A stretch of DNA of 64,000 nt from Gavia stellata (GCF_030936135.1 NC_082637.1:58434775-58498774); one strand, 5' to 3'; counted from the first letter of the stretch, positions 22,146 to 60,075 are shown. The notes: a model not told the origin generated them from the letters alone. Program-made: numbers and translations.

Positions 22146-25100
22146 CAGGGCCTTCAAACACCTTCCTCTGAACACACCCATAGCCTGACCAGCTGTGGTA
22201 TCCTCTTGGGCTGCTCGCACCAACCCTGACATCCCACACCTACATGTCCCTGCAGCCATGCCCCAGGAAGGGCTAGCAGCGATGTACTCTACTGCAGAGG
22301 CACCTTGCTGCCTTGCAGGGGTCATGGCCATATGGTCTCAGGGCCAGGTTTGGTCTGCTGCTAGGCTCTTAGCCTGAGGAGTCTCCAGGGGGGCCCCCAG
22401 CACGAAGAAACTATGGTCATATGGCTTTTGGGCTTTTTGTGGAGGACAGCATGCAATGAGCTGGGGGTTTGGAAGGGAGGGAAAAACTCCTGGGAGGGCA
22501 AGGGCAATGCAGGTGCCTACAGGCAGGAGGGGACTACCCCAGAGACTGCCCCCAGCCCCTCTGGCTGCCCTGGACCTCTTGCCTGTGCCTCTCCCTGAAG
22601 TGACCACTGCCACCTGCTGCAGCATAGTCTGAGGCAAGCCCTGGTGCAAGGCAGAGCAAAGGCTGCTTTGGGTCCTGACCAGCATTGAGCACTCCAGAGC
22701 CTGCTGGCTATAACACTGGCTCTTTGGGCAGGGCATGGCTTCACAAACTGCCCCGAAGGGGACACCCAGCATCATCAGTCTTCTTGACAGGCTTTGCCTA
22801 TTTGAGGGTTGGGCATTCCTGACAAACCCCAAAACAGTTGGCCTTCCTTTAATTTTGGATTAGCTAATTCTAAGTAATTGGAGGCTTTGGCTTTTGCAGA
22901 TGAGATCTCAGTCTTCTCTTAGTAGTGTGCAACAGATGGGAATTGCTGAGAGCAGCCTGGCAAAGCTTTGCGTGTACATGGATGCAGGCTGCAAGCAGTG
23001 ACTAAAAGCTGCTGTTCTGTGGAACAGATACGTGATCACACCTCCCTGCAGGGGAGACCATTTGGGCAGAGCCCACTGGGCCGTAGCAGCAGTGCCTGTT
23101 CTTGCAGCCCATTGTGCTGATTGGGGAGTAGCTATACCAAAACTTCTCTTCCTCATTTCTTCCTCCTCTGCTCCCCTCACCTCCCCACAGTAGTAGAACA
23201 TGAAGCATAGTTTTGGTCATATTTTTCGGTTTAGATTTGGAGTTTTTAAAAATTTCTTTTAAAATGAAGGCATTCACCAGTGGGCACAGCTTCACAGATA
23301 CTGCAGTTCAGGTAGCTGTACTCTCTGCTAGCTACTGGAGGTGGCTGTCCTGCTTTCTGGCTGGGTCAGCAATGCCTTTGACTTAATAAAAGCCTGTGGA
23401 AAGCTCTGTCTGGCTGAAAGGAAGTGCAGCTACCACAGGGTCTTGAAATTACTGTGGAGTGATGGAGTGGTAGACTTAGGCAAGGATGCTTATGCTATAA
23501 CTGATTTTTTGGATGTGTATCTTGCTCAGTTTTATTTATGTCTTCCTCCTCCAAGCAAGGTGTCATAGCACTCATTTTGGGGGAGGCTGGGGGATGAGCT
23601 CTTCAAGCTGTGTAGCATCCCCCATCCTTGCCGCATCCAGAGGGTCAATGGGATTGCACAGGGGGTGCACAGTCTGTGTTCTTGGTGCAGATGGAAGGCA
23701 CCAAGTCGGAACAGGTGCCCTCACTGTGGGCAAGCAAGAGCCACAGGGATGAAGAGTGCTGGGCAGGGCAGGGAGGGGGAGAAGAAGCAATGGGCACACA
23801 AAGGCTACCCATCCAAACTGAGGTGCTGCTGCTTTGGCCACAGGAGTTGCCTGCACCGTGACAGCACGAGGAAGCCCAGGAAAGCCTGGGGACCATCAGC
23901 AGAGGAACAGATTTTGATTGCCTCCCCAGCTCCTTTGCAGGCTTACTGGTGGGACTGGTCAGGGAGCCAAAATCCTTGAAGACCTTCAGGACACTGGCCT
24001 GTAAGCTCCTGCACCCCTGCAAGACCATCACCCCAGGGAGAAAGGTCTATTTGGGGAGCAGGGCCCCTTTGCCCCCTGCTCCAGCTGGAGACTCTGCCCT
24101 GCTGCAAGTGGACAGACCACCCCTCCCTGCGTGACACTGGGAGGTCGAGGCCTGCTTCCCTCAAGGGTTCCAGCTGACTTAAGCAGTCCCAGACTGAGTG
24201 CCTTTGGCTTGTCAGTGCTGACAGCAAGCACTGCCCATTGGCAACCCTTCTTCTGCCTCTCCATGTCTCCCCCCTGCATACTGCATGTTCCCAGAAACAG
24301 CAGGCCCTGAGTGGGACCTCCCCTTTTCCCCTCACAACTTGCTTGGCTGGGGAAAGCAGGCTAAGGTGAGGCTGCATGACGGGTGCAGTGGCACGTCTCA
24401 TGGCTTCTTTTCCTCTGTGTTTCCTCAGTGCCAGAGGAAACCCAGTGAAGGCTGTGAGGTTTCCCAAACTTTTCTGAGAATGTCTCCTGCAGCGACCTCC
24501 AAAGGGAAGAGGCATGAAGACCTGGGAAGGAAGGCTTGGAGTCAACCAACCAACCCAAACCAGGATTGATGCCTGAATACATGTGTATTTATCTATCAGT
24601 TGGGGAATTGATGATCTATTCCTTAACAATGCAGTTCTTGCTAATGATTCATTCTTACATGGTATTCATCATCCTCTCTTCATTTCTCACCCTGTGGGTC
24701 TGTAGGTCTGTGCCTAATAAGCTGCAAGTACCATGGAGCTGGTGCCATCTCTTTAGCATGGCTGGCTACAGTCCTGAGGGACTTCTAGTCGCAGAGGGGA
24801 AGGTGATGAGGCTCAAAAGCTCTTTGAGGAGAGAGGTCAGGACTTAAATGAGCTTGTCTTATCCATCCTGATTTTCCTCCATCGTGCCTGATATTTTTAT
24901 GTTATGCCTCTCTCCCAAAATGGGGTGGAGGGCTCCTCTGTTCCTCACACTGTTTATCTTGGGTTTGGGTTTGCCCCTGTGTATTCAGGATGTTTCTTAT
25001 TTGCAGTTCCTTGTGTTTATCTTCTGGCAACATTTAGCTACTTGAAAACCTTCCTTCTGCACCTGCACGCAGCCCCTTGGCTGATTACATGGTTCACATA

Positions 25101-28100
25101 CTTAGCCACAAAACGTGTCTGCCTATGCCATCACAGTGTTACAAAGTTCTTGGGTACTGTTTGCGTTACATTAGTTGAGTGGACTTACACATGCATTTAA
25201 GAAAAGCTAATATTAATTATACCCTGATTAGCACATTTATAATTCATGGGTAACTCAAACCTTTGCTTTGGTTTCCCAACTCCCTAACTGTGTTGCAGAT
25301 CCCTGCATGGTGAGATGCCATGGAGGGTGTGAGACACGAAGACTCTTGCAGGATGCGACTGGACCCAAAACTGCGCAGACCCTAACCCATCTAAAGATGC
25401 CATAGAAAGTTTCATACCTGATGGTGGGGCAGGTGCAACCAGACACCCTCCATAGGACATGTGGCATGACAGCTGCTGGTACTGCTTGGCATCATTTGCA
25501 AGCTCCAAAGAGAGTTCCTAGAAGTCTGGGTCCCATGGTGCTTGAGTTACTGGAGGGGACTTGGGGTACAGCCTCAGAGTGAGTCAACCACACACTTGTT
25601 TTCTGCAGTTGAGTCCCATGCAGGAAAGTGGAATCACAGAAGTGCTCTGACAGGGCATCTTCAGCGCAGCCTCCTTCTCACAGCAGGACTATCCCCAGCA
25701 ACAGGTCTGGACACCATGCCTTTGCCAATGCCAGAGGAATTGTTCCTTGGCTGTGACTGAAACAGCCTGGCTACCAGAAGAAAAAGAAGAAAGAAGAAAA
25801 GAAAAAGGAAGAGAAAAGATCTTGAAAGAGGGGTACAGTGAGCATTATTAGTGGTGGTGGTGGTAGTAGTAGTAAAGTTAAAATGGAGCTTTGGTGATTG
25901 GAAGTGGTTCTGCCTAGATTTCTCCTTACAAGGAAGCATGCCAAAGAGACCGAGGGGGCTTTTAGCTCAAAAGAGCAGAGTCAAGTTTCTACAGTTTCTT
26001 TCTCCAGGCATGCTGTGTTAGTCCCTCTTTCTTCAGGGGAATGCACTTGATTAAATCACTCTCTTCTATTAAAGGAACACGATGTAGCAAACTAAATAAT
26101 GCCAGTACTATCCATTGTATGTTAATAAAGCCTGGAGTTCCTGAAGCAGGATCACAGAGGGTGTACATGAAGGAGAAAGTACTGGCTGTACATACAGGCA
26201 GAAAGTACTATAATAGATGTTTCAGCTAGTTAATATTTTTGCTATCATGCTTCTGGGTTCCTTTTCCACAAAACCTCCCAAGAAATCTAGTTTTGTTCCC
26301 ATTTTGTAGCACATGTGGTTCTGGGATATATTTTCTTCCATCCTATACCACTATCTGACTTGAGACAAAATGATTGAGGGAGCTGCCTGCAAAGCAGGCA
26401 CACATGTGAACGCATTACAGCTGCAAGTAGGCCACTTGTTTTAAACGTGATAAAAATTCCCTGGGGAGTTTTAAAGCACTAGTTGGTTTTGGTGTTTATT
26501 TTATTTAAGATTGCAGAGTATCAAACAGAACTTGGACATGCTAACTGCTGCTTTATGCTCCTCTGAAGAGCTGCAGCCTCACAGAGCTCCAGAAAGCAAA
26601 ATTACATTTTGCTTTCACTGGTAGGCCATGAAATCATGACAAACTTGATCCAAAGAGAGGTGTAGATGAAGCTGAGATGTGGACAAAAAGTCTTGAGGCT
26701 CTGGGGGCTGGAAGAAAATAAATCTATTTCAGAAAGGCATGGGGCACAAGAAGGTTTTCTGTAGCCCCAAAGTGTAATTGCTTTCAACTTTCAACCTGTA
26801 TCTGTCCTGCTTACTGAGTATCCTTGCTCAGGGCTAAAGGTGTTTGAACACAGTGGTTCCAAAAAAGGGCAATAAAAGCTGACAGAATGGCTACTCCAGC
26901 CATTGTCATAATTTGTTTTTTTCATGATGTGTTGCTTCCACTGCCAGCTCCCATCACTGCAATAATTTTATATCTATATAGTTTATACACAGGTTTGGGG
27001 TTTTTTCTACAGTATTTTCTTTCTTCTGAAGAAACAAAAGGTATCTTCTGCCTTAAAGTTTCCCCAGATTTTTTTTTAACATTTTGATGACAAGTCTGCT
27101 TTTACTTACTTAAAAAGACAGCACCAATGTTAGTTTTGTTTGCGTTTAGGGGGGTTACAGTGTAGACAACCTCCATCCTAACTCCAACCAGGGTGACCCA
27201 GTCCTGTAGAGGCAGGCCTTCCTGTGCTGGTGTGCAAATACCTGCGGAGGCAATGTGAACTTTGCTGATATGTCCACTGCCCTCTGTGAGAGGTGCAGCG
27301 TGGGAGTACTGGACACTGACAACTCATCCCATGGCAGCACAAAGGGTCTCACCTGAGCCTCTCTACAGGTCTCTAATGAGGCAGCTGTACTCACAGGAGC
27401 ATCCTTGGGGCCGCTTTTCTCCAGTACATTCCCTGCCCTTTTTGCCTTCCTGGCACTTACAGCTAAGTCTGGCCAGTACAGGACAGGGCTGGCAGGAACT
27501 GCTTGGTCTTCAGACTGCAGCATACCTCACCCCCATGCTCATGTGAACTTGACCTTCCTCTGCCAGCCCCATGCAGTCCCCAGGGGAGCCTGCAGAAAGA
27601 GGGCAGAGAGAGTTGGCTGTTCTGAGGGTTTGCAGCAAGCCTATAGGGGTATCTCACCCAGCAGAGTTGCTCTAGAGACAGGGAGTGACAGTGTCCTGCA
27701 GAAAGCCTTAGGACTGAGCTGCTCCAGGGGCCTCAAGACTGGCTGCTGTGCAAGAGAACAACCTTTCTTGCAACAGAAGTGTTGTCTTGGCCCCAGCTGT
27801 GCACAGGATGGCAAGAATTCGCATCCCTGCCTGTGTCAGAGGGCCTCTCTAGGATCCACAGCTGTGATGGGAGCAGTTGGCTGACCTTTATGTCCCTCTC
27901 CTTTGGCTTTACAAAAGCAGAAGGCCTCTAGTGAGACCAGACCACAGCCAGGACCATTCACCTTTGCAGCAGGCTTTCTGCAGCACCAGTTTTCCAGTGA
28001 CGCCTATAGACCTATTGCAGAGGCCTCTGCTGGGGTTACTGGGGTCACAGAAGGCTTGTTAAGGCAGCCACATCACTGCTTTGGCAGGGAGAGGACATGG

Positions 28101-28928
28101 GTCCACCCCCCCACACACCAGGCCCATGCCTTAAAATCCAAATCTCTCTGTCCTGCTAAGATTTCAGCTTCACGCTTTCCATAGGCTTTCCAGGGAAAGG
28201 TACATCTAAATCTGAGCTGTGAGAGACAGATGAGTTATGCAGCCTTGAAGAGAAGAGTGTACAGCAGTAATCTGACTTCAGCTATGGTGGTAATTACAGA
28301 CTAGCACAGAAATTTGAGCCTCTTTTGTTCTAAAGACAAAATGTGAAGTTAGCTGAGCCAGCAGAAACACCTGATGGTGCGAGGTAGGTATTTGTGCGCG
28401 CTACCCGGCCTCACTGTTAACAGTGTCGTAATGCCTTTATGGCACGCTGCCAGCGTATGACAAACCATACAGTGAAGGAGCAACCTGCTCCACTACACAT
28501 TAGGAATTCAGAATTAGCCTCACACACCTGTATGTCTGATGCATTAGTAGAGAGAAAAATCTCCCCTTTCAAATCTCTCTTATATGCTTGGATAAAGATA
28601 AGAGCATCTTAGCTGGTGCAAGGCAGTCTCTCTGACCAGGGCAACAGCAGATTTTTGAAAAAGTTGCTAGCAGTATTTCCTCACTCCTTTAATCTATCTG
28701 TCAAAATGAGCTAACTGTAGTTTTACCTACAGCTAATGTCACCCTGCCATTTTAAGGATCTGAGATACCACTTCACATCATCATTTTGAGCACAACTTAA
28801 TGCACATCTGGCAAATACGGAGACCTTTGGTTTGCGCTACATAGCAGATCTGATGCACTCTTGCATCTATAAAATACTTTTCTAAGCTTAATATAGTGAA
28901 AAAAGATCAATCTTTTCTTAAACCACCC
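22146..28928. other. no gene recognised
   Basis: Open frames on both strands (up to 228 codons at 23943-24629 minus) resemble nothing known and lack splice context. A purine-rich tract (about 25775-25820) and a small GGT/AGT microsatellite (about 25850-25875) are the only simple repeats noted. In mammals MYL5 lies tail to tail with SLC49A3 at this place. I looked for its EF-hand exons on the plus strand and did not find them. Confidence 0.4.
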
Positions 28929-28934
28929 TTTATT
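28929..28934 (-). terminator. SLC49A3: candidate AATAAA signal for SLC49A3
   Basis: The first canonical AATAAA on the minus strand after the SLC49A3 stop codon, about 1.8 kb downstream. Use of a variant hexamer closer to the stop is possible. Confidence 0.35.
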
Positions 28935-30757
28935 AAGAAAACATAAGCATTTGTAAATATATAAAATTATAATGTACCAAGTGCTTCTTGCTTCCCAGTA
29001 CAGTAGGACTCAGGAGTGGCAGGTAAATTTGGTGTTAATCTGTTCAGTGTATTAGGTCTAGGGCTGCAGAACTGACCAGCTAGTTTTGCAAAAGACAGCT
29101 AATCTCATTCCTCTGACAGGTCCAAACAGATCTTGTTTCAATTCAGCTTCAGATTTAGCTCCTGCTCCTTTTGACAAACATCAGTGCTTACTGCTGAGAG
29201 CAAGGCTGGAGCTGTATGATCTAGGAGGCTTCCTAGAAGGATGCAGCTAGGTGTTTTACAAAGGGAGAGACTTCCAGTCACTAATGGGGAAGAGAATTCA
29301 GGCACTGAGAGAGCTCCTCTGTACAGTGTTCCTTAGGGGAAGTGCATCCTTTGCTTTGGGATCACCTTCTAGCTGGACTGGACAAAGCCTGTCACAGGTC
29401 CAATTTACATCAAGTTCCCTTAATCAGCAAGTACTCATATCCCCTTGCAAGATGCATGGTATGAAGCATCACCAAGTCCCATCTATCTCATTTTTTTACC
29501 ACTGAAATGTTACAGGGTAAAAAGTTCTCAGGTCGTACATCTAGACCTGAACACCAAAGCAGGACACTGGACTGCTGTGGAAGTACTGTAAAATGAAAAA
29601 CCCAGTTGTACCCATTTCAGTTGTTAGGGTAACTCCAAACGGGATCTTTTGTGTCACTACACATCTTTTCTAACACTGAAGAACACCTGTCAGTTGCAGA
29701 GAGAACTGGAAGGTGCTTGTTGATTGTGTTTCTTACTTGCTCTTCCCCCAAAAGCCCCTATCATCTGCAGAAACTTATGACACATCCCTGCATTCTCTAA
29801 GTGGTCACCTTTGCCAGTTCTCCTGCCAGCTTCCACCACACCAGGCACTGCTGTGTCATTCCCCAATAAGTGAGCTGCCCTCTCAGTGTTCCCCTATAGG
29901 AGAGCATGACTTGGCCTGGAGAGGGTACACTATCCTAATCTTACACCAGCAGGTTCATCTTCTTATGGAAAACTTAAACCACTGGAATTGCAGGAGAGGT
30001 GGAGAAACAACAGAAGCCCAAGTAAAACAAGCTTATCCTGAATGTCTCAGCGTATGGCAGGGGACCAGAAGGGTGAGGAATGCTGCCGTATTTAACTTCT
30101 GCTGCTTACTGATACTTTCTTTTACAGGCAGCACTGCAGGCAGGTCTTTTCCTTTCCTGTTTGTCGGAGAGGACAAAATGGCTCATTGTAACAGACTTGT
30201 ATGACAGATCACATACCTACACTTCACTTCTGCAATGGAAGGATTCTCTAGCTCCTACCGCCCATTTGCCTCTTAAGGCACAACTAGCTCCAACCTTAGA
30301 GTGGAAGAGTTGTTATGCTGTACAAGAACCACAGTCCTTAAAAGAGAAGTTTTCCAGTAGGTTTGTGATAGGCATGGCTTCCACCCCTCTGAAAGCTTCA
30401 CCCCTGATCCAAGAACATGAAATTTAAAAAATGGCTGAAATACGATGCTCCTCTCCTCTGCAACATTCCTTTAGCTTGAATCAAGTCAGCTAAAAATCCC
30501 TGTTACCTGCATAGTTGTCCAGTCCCACTTTGACCTTTCTGGCAGCACAGCGTTTCTTACAGCCTGGACTCACAAATAAGTACAAGATTGAGGGAAGTAT
30601 AGCAAAGGTGCCCCAGTGACTCTGCTCTAGACCTTGCTTGTTGTGCAACAGGACCTGGATATCCCAGTGTGCCAGCTAAGCATTTGCAGTCGTGGTCCCT
30701 GCCCACAGGCCTGAGTCCTTCCCTTACTGGGGCCTTGGCATCCCCTTTTTGGCCTGG
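28935..30757 (-). other. SLC49A3: presumed 3' UTR and flank of SLC49A3
   Basis: No coding feature is recognisable. If the AATAAA at 28934-28929 is used, this is the 3' UTR. Its open frames, such as 29713-30204 on the plus strand, have no known relatives. Confidence 0.35.
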
Positions 30758-55124
<24,367 letters not shown>

Positions 55125-55130
55125 CGCCGC

Positions 55131-55160
55131 TCGGCACGGCACGGCACGGCTCGGCACGGC
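55131..55160 (-). repeat. GTGCC pentamer repeat in the 5' leader of SLC49A3
   Basis: Six pentamer steps (GTGCC with GAGCC variants) end 6 bases before the start codon, so they are probably part of the 5' UTR. Confidence 0.75.
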
Positions 55161-55420
55161 GCTGCCCCGCCCGGCCCCGCCCCGCCGCGCCCGCCGGCCT
55201 CCCCGGGGCGGCCCCGGCCGAGCCACCGCCTGCCGCCCGGCACGGTGCGGGCGCGCCTTGCGGAGCCGCGCCAAGCCGAGCGATAGCCGTTCCCTGCGGG
55301 TGCTGGGCCCGGCCCGGAGCTGGCTGCCGGTGCCCGGGGAGCCGGGTTTGCCCTGTGGTGCCTGGCAGAGAGGAAAAGCCCGGTGCTCCGAAACGTGACT
55401 GCTAAGGTGCTCCGCGGAGG

Positions 55421-56234
55421 AAACCCCTCTCTTTCCCCGTGTGTCGTTAAAACAGCGACAACGGCAACAACATCATAATGCCGCTAGTAGCTCCGCGCTA
55501 TCCTAAGAGTCACCGTTAACTCTTTCCTGGGGGTAGCGCCAGAGCGGCAGCTTCTGTGCTTGGGGGTGCAGGTGGCAGCAGGAGGGAGAAGCCTTGTGGA
55601 AGCAGCTCTGTCCCAGGGTGATCGCTTGCTGGAGTAGCAAAAGGATTAGAGGAGAATAAAGGGACGATGTTAAGACCTATAGGGGTCTGTCAGCCGCAGG
55701 ATATACCGTTTGGTTATGGTTTTATATGACTGATTATGCGGCAGACAGCAGTAGCTTCTTCCTCCAATGCAGAGACACCCACACATCTACTCAAAAACTC
55801 ACCAAGGGAAAAAGCCAAGAGTGCAAAGCAAAAGCCTCCTCCACTCCTAAACAAGACCTCTGACTTCAGGTTGGCTGGACATTGATAGTGCCTGGATGTC
55901 TTTCTCCCAACCCTGAGATTTGATCACCCTCCCACACCCACCACACCCCCACTGCTCAGCCTCAGGAGTACCCAGTCAACAGGCGAGTGGATTCCAGTAA
56001 TGGCTCCAAGGCACTGTCATCCCTCATGTCACCTCTTGCTCAGCCCTTTGAAATCCTTGTGCTGTTCCTCGCCTGCTAAGAGCACAACACCCTCTCAGTC
56101 AGAGGCTGGGGTAATGTACTGTGAGAAGGACTTTATTTCAAACGCTTTGGATATATTTGGAAGAGTGGATAGGGTGGGTTATCCTGCATGCAAATATTCT
56201 CTCATGAACAATTTTAGCTGAAATTTTCCATGCG
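55421..56234. other. no recognisable feature
   Basis: Upstream of the SLC49A3 promoter; moderate base composition and no gene or repeat recognised. Confidence 0.4.
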
Positions 56235-56325
56235 GTGGGGGGGGGGGGATGGGGGTGGGGGTGGGGGGGAGGCAGTGGGGAGGAGGTGGGGAGAGAGGGC
56301 AAGAGAGAGAAGGACAGAGGAGAAA
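56235..56325. repeat. G-rich low-complexity tract
   Basis: The plus strand begins with a run of 13 G interrupted only by AT and single T bases (GGGGGTGGGGGTGGGGGGG follows), then becomes GGAGG and GAGA-rich. The many runs of four or more G make an intramolecular quadruplex plausible. Confidence 0.85.
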
Positions 56326-58074
56326 TCATTTCAACCCCATGTCAATCCTGTATTTGCAGGGTAGAGAGAAACATGGGTTGTTTGTGCTAGTGAGCAAGCT
56401 TTACTGACTGATAGATTGTGCCTTCCGGTCTCCCTCAGCTGGAATTGGGGGTTGACATTTAGTAATAGCAAGTGGGACTATTAAGGTAATATTAATGATT
56501 GACCTTTTCCTATGTCTACAAATGCCTGACCAGGTTTGCCTGGCTTATGAGCTGCTGACAAAAGAGTCCTGCTGTTCATATGCTGTAGGCTGATGCACAG
56601 CAACTTCTGCCCTGCTCTGAGGAGACATGCTGTGACCTGGGTTGTGCCCATGAGTTAACTGCCCTCCTGACCCATCAGTGCTGACACATGGGGAGAAACT
56701 TGTACATCAATATGCTAGAAAGAGGCCCAGGTGTATGGACAGCAGAAAGACCCAGAGATCAGTGCTCACCAGGAGAACCATCATTCCTGCCTCTCCCTGG
56801 TCTCTCCTGTTGACAGGAAAGCTTTGTATGAAAATGAGCTTCTCTGAGTCTCTGTCCACATGATCTGTCCACTGTGTCCATTCCTTCTTCAGCTCAAAAA
56901 TCTGTGTTATCATCAAAGAAGTCTGAATAATGCTGGCAGAAACCAGGATCCCATGTGAAATACCTTTACTGCTTCTGCTCTCTGCTGTTCATTTTTTGTT
57001 AGTAAAATACATGAAAAGCTCAAATTGCACATATTTGTAGGACAGACCAGAATCAAGGCTGCCCTGTTTAGTCCCTTTCTGCATTATTTTTGATGTCAAG
57101 GTAACACGGTGTGCTGTTTTCTACTTGAAATAGGGTCCAGGAGTGAGTTGTAGCCAGACAGTGAAGGAGATGCTGTCTATGAGAGCCCTGTCACCTTGGG
57201 TGCAGACCTCAGAAAGTATGTGACAAGCAAGGCCATAGAAAGGGAAAAAGACAACTGCAGCAGGAGAGAACTTCTTTGCTGTTTGGACCAGAATAATCAG
57301 AGGAATCTGTGTAAGAAGTCACTTACATCTCAGAAGAAATTAAATTTTTTTTCCCCTCATGCTTCTCCTAGATGTATTGCCTTGCTGTACGTACCGTGCA
57401 AGGACTAGTCTGGGGCTGCAGGGAGCTATGAGCACTCAGAGCAGCTCTGTGCAGCTTCATTCCTCTGCTCTATACCACCTCTCCCATGAACAGGCGCACC
57501 ACTTATTATTGAGAGCACACCAAGGACAGCGGTAGGATTAGTGCTGAAGAAGAATGGCCCCATCTGCCCTGCACCTCTTCATTCTTTCCTGGTACTCTGC
57601 TTCTGCCTGATACATCTTCATCAGTCCCTTTCTCCCCAGTGTCACGCTTTCTTCCCCACACCCCAGCACAGCCGATACCCTCCTTTCATCCTGGCTTTTG
57701 TTTTCAGGAACTGGCAGCTTAAGCCAGATGTCACAGGTGCTTCTCAGTTAAGCAGTTTGTTGTTTTGTAGGTACTTGTACCTGTAGGTACCCGTGGTCTC
57801 TGATGTGTGAGCATATGTGATATGCACTGAACAGACCCAGATACACAACTTGTACACTGAACAGTCCCCTAAAAAAAAAAAACAAACCAAACCACAAGGT
57901 GTTTGTTTTCTATCAGGGAAACGCTGAGACAGTAGGTATGCGAAAGATTTTTATCAATGGGGTAGTTGAAGTCTCTGAACCTTGTTTGTAAAATGGGTAT
58001 GGAACAACTTAGTGTTGGGAGAGGATTTTGCATCCAAAACAGCTTTCCAGTATTGAGCACTCATGGTAGGAATT
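56326..58074. other. no gene recognised
   Basis: Short open frames only, and an A12 run at 57871-57882. PCGF3, the expected neighbour in mammals, is not seen. Confidence 0.4.
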
Positions 58075-58229
58075 ACAGGATCATGTAGGTTGGAAGAGAC
58101 CTCAGGAGGTCTCTAGTCCAACCTCCTGTTCAAAGCAGGGTCAGCAATGACGTCAGACCACTTTGCTTAGGGCACAATCTGGTCTTGAAAACCTCCAATG
58201 ATGGAGACTGCACAACCTCTCTGGGCGAC
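58075..58229 (-). mobile_element. CR1 LINE 3' end, left of an LTR insert
   Basis: Plus strand GGATCATGTAGGTTGGAAGA and the following CTCTAGTCCAACCTCCTG are the reversed CR1 3' end. The match runs to CTCTCTGGGCGAC, where the LTR-like insert starts, and resumes at 58964. Confidence 0.8.
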
Positions 58230-58963
58230 TGTATCGGATCACCCGGCTAAACCTGTTTCAGAGCACAAAGGAGAGATGCAGGGAGTTGTGATTCGACTCA
58301 GCTTTGTCTCACCTTGACAAATCCTTATCTATGCAGAGACGACCTGGGGGGAGCTGCGGAAACGCCTCAGCCCGGGGTTGCCTGAACACTGCCGAAACCC
58401 AAATGGAGCCATGAATGATCCCTTAACAAACAAAATGCCCTGAGTACCATTCCAACACTATTCAGTAACTTTGTGTGCTAGACATCACTAAATTACCATA
58501 CAGACTAAGGAGCCGAGCCATCAAGGCACCAGAGATAAACATTCGTGCATAAGCCTGCCCCCACCCATCAAATCAGGGAATAAAACCCGTAAGGTTTGGG
58601 CAGAAAAAGGGGGAGAGTCATTTTTCCAAGGATACAGCTGGCCTGTCAGAGATTCTTTCCGCCTTGTCCAGGACGCTGTACAAGGTAACTTCCCAGGGAC
58701 TGAGAGGCCTTACTTGAGAGAGAGGGTAAGTGATTAAGAAACATACATATGGTATTTGGCATGCTTTAAGATCGTGATTAGCGCACTCTTTTTAAGGTAT
58801 TAATATCTAACGTGCTTGTGAATTGTGTATTTAATTGCAATAGTGCATTCCTCCATTGTATCCATAAAAGAACCTGCAATAGTGGCGTATTGGACCTGTA
58901 AGTGAAGTTCAAATAAATTGTTAATTTGAACCTGACAGTGAAGTCTTTCTCTCCGTCACATTA
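58230..58963 (+). mobile_element. solo-LTR-like insert of an endogenous retrovirus
   Basis: A 734-bp block starts TGTATCGG and ends CTCCGTCACATTA. It splits a CR1 and is flanked on both sides by GCGAC (58225-58229 and 58964-58968), consistent with a 5-bp target duplication. An AATAAAA motif at 58579 may be a TATA-like element, and an AATAAA at 58912 may be the polyadenylation signal, followed by a U5-like tail. The 3' end is not the usual CA unless the last three bases are excluded. No internal viral genes are present. The family is unknown. Confidence 0.6.
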
Positions 58964-60075
58964 GCGACCCATTCTACTGCTGGACTGGTCCTAGAATAGA
59001 TGCTGTGGTACAGCCATCAGACAGAGTACAACTTATTAACCTCAACCCTCTGACCCAATCCAACCAGTACTTTACCATCCAGTTGGCTACTCCTGCAGAC
59101 CATAATGTCCTAACTTAGATACAAGAACACTGTGGGAGACAGTATAGAAAATGTTGCTAAACTCATCCACAAATGACATCCACTGCTCTCCCCCCATCCA
59201 CGAATCCCATTCTTTTATCAAAAAAAGGCAATCAGGCAGGTTCACATGGTATGATTTATCCTCGGTGAACCCATGCGGATTATTCCCAATTGCCTACTTC
59301 TCCTTCATGTGTCCAGAAATATCATCCAAGACAACTTGGTTCATGTTTTTTCCAGGGATTGAAGTGAGACTGGTCAACCTGCAGTTGCCTGGGCTGTCCT
59401 TTGACTGCTTTTCTGAACATAAGTGCAACATTTCTCCAGTTGGCAGGGGTAGGTGTATCCATGGCCTTTCAAAGATGATAGAAAGTGGCCTTGCTGTGGC
59501 ATCAGCCAGCTCTCTCAACATCCTTGGATACAGCCCTTCTGGTTCCATGGACTTGTATGAGTCAAGTTTTCTCCAGCAATTCCTGATTCATCCACTAATG
59601 GTCATCCTTTCCCTCTGTGAATCCCAGGCCTTGAGGCCTGGGAGACCTTATTGGTGAAGATTAAGGTAAAGAAGGCACTGAGTTCCTCAGGTTTGTCTGT
59701 GTCCGCTCTCACTAAATCACCCAGCCTACCCAGTAACCGTCTGCCATTTTCATTGTTCAGCCTCTTACCACTAGTTTAGCAGTTGAAGCTCTTCCTGTTA
59801 CCCTTGACATACAAGCTGAAACTCCAGCTGAGCTTTGGCTTTCCTGACACCATCCCTACATGCCCGGGCAATGTTTCTAAATTCCTCATTTGTAGCCCAT
59901 CCCTGCTTCCACCTCCTGTATGCTCTTCTTTTGCATTGGAGTTCTGCCACGATTCCAAACTTACCCAAGCTTGTCTGCTGATATGTCTCTTTTTTTCCTG
60001 AATACTGAGATGGCCTGTTCTTGCACTTGGTTGAAGCTTCAGAGACCTCGTCACTGCTGGAGACAGTCATAGATT
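58964..60075 (-). mobile_element. CR1 LINE remnants, right of the LTR insert
   Basis: The first 50 bases continue the CR1 3' region interrupted by the LTR. Further right the minus strand encodes CR1 RT pieces: [16 protein letters not shown] (near 59850), LRELADATARPLSIIFE, RLTSLTSIPGKNM, ISGHMKEK and a degraded motif A region (near 59160). A gap in the CR1 order suggests an internal deletion or two CR1 copies. Inactive. Confidence 0.8.

Noticed and set aside
23943..24629. 228-codon minus-strand open frame
   Set aside because: No family resemblance, and its composition matches the surrounding non-coding sequence.
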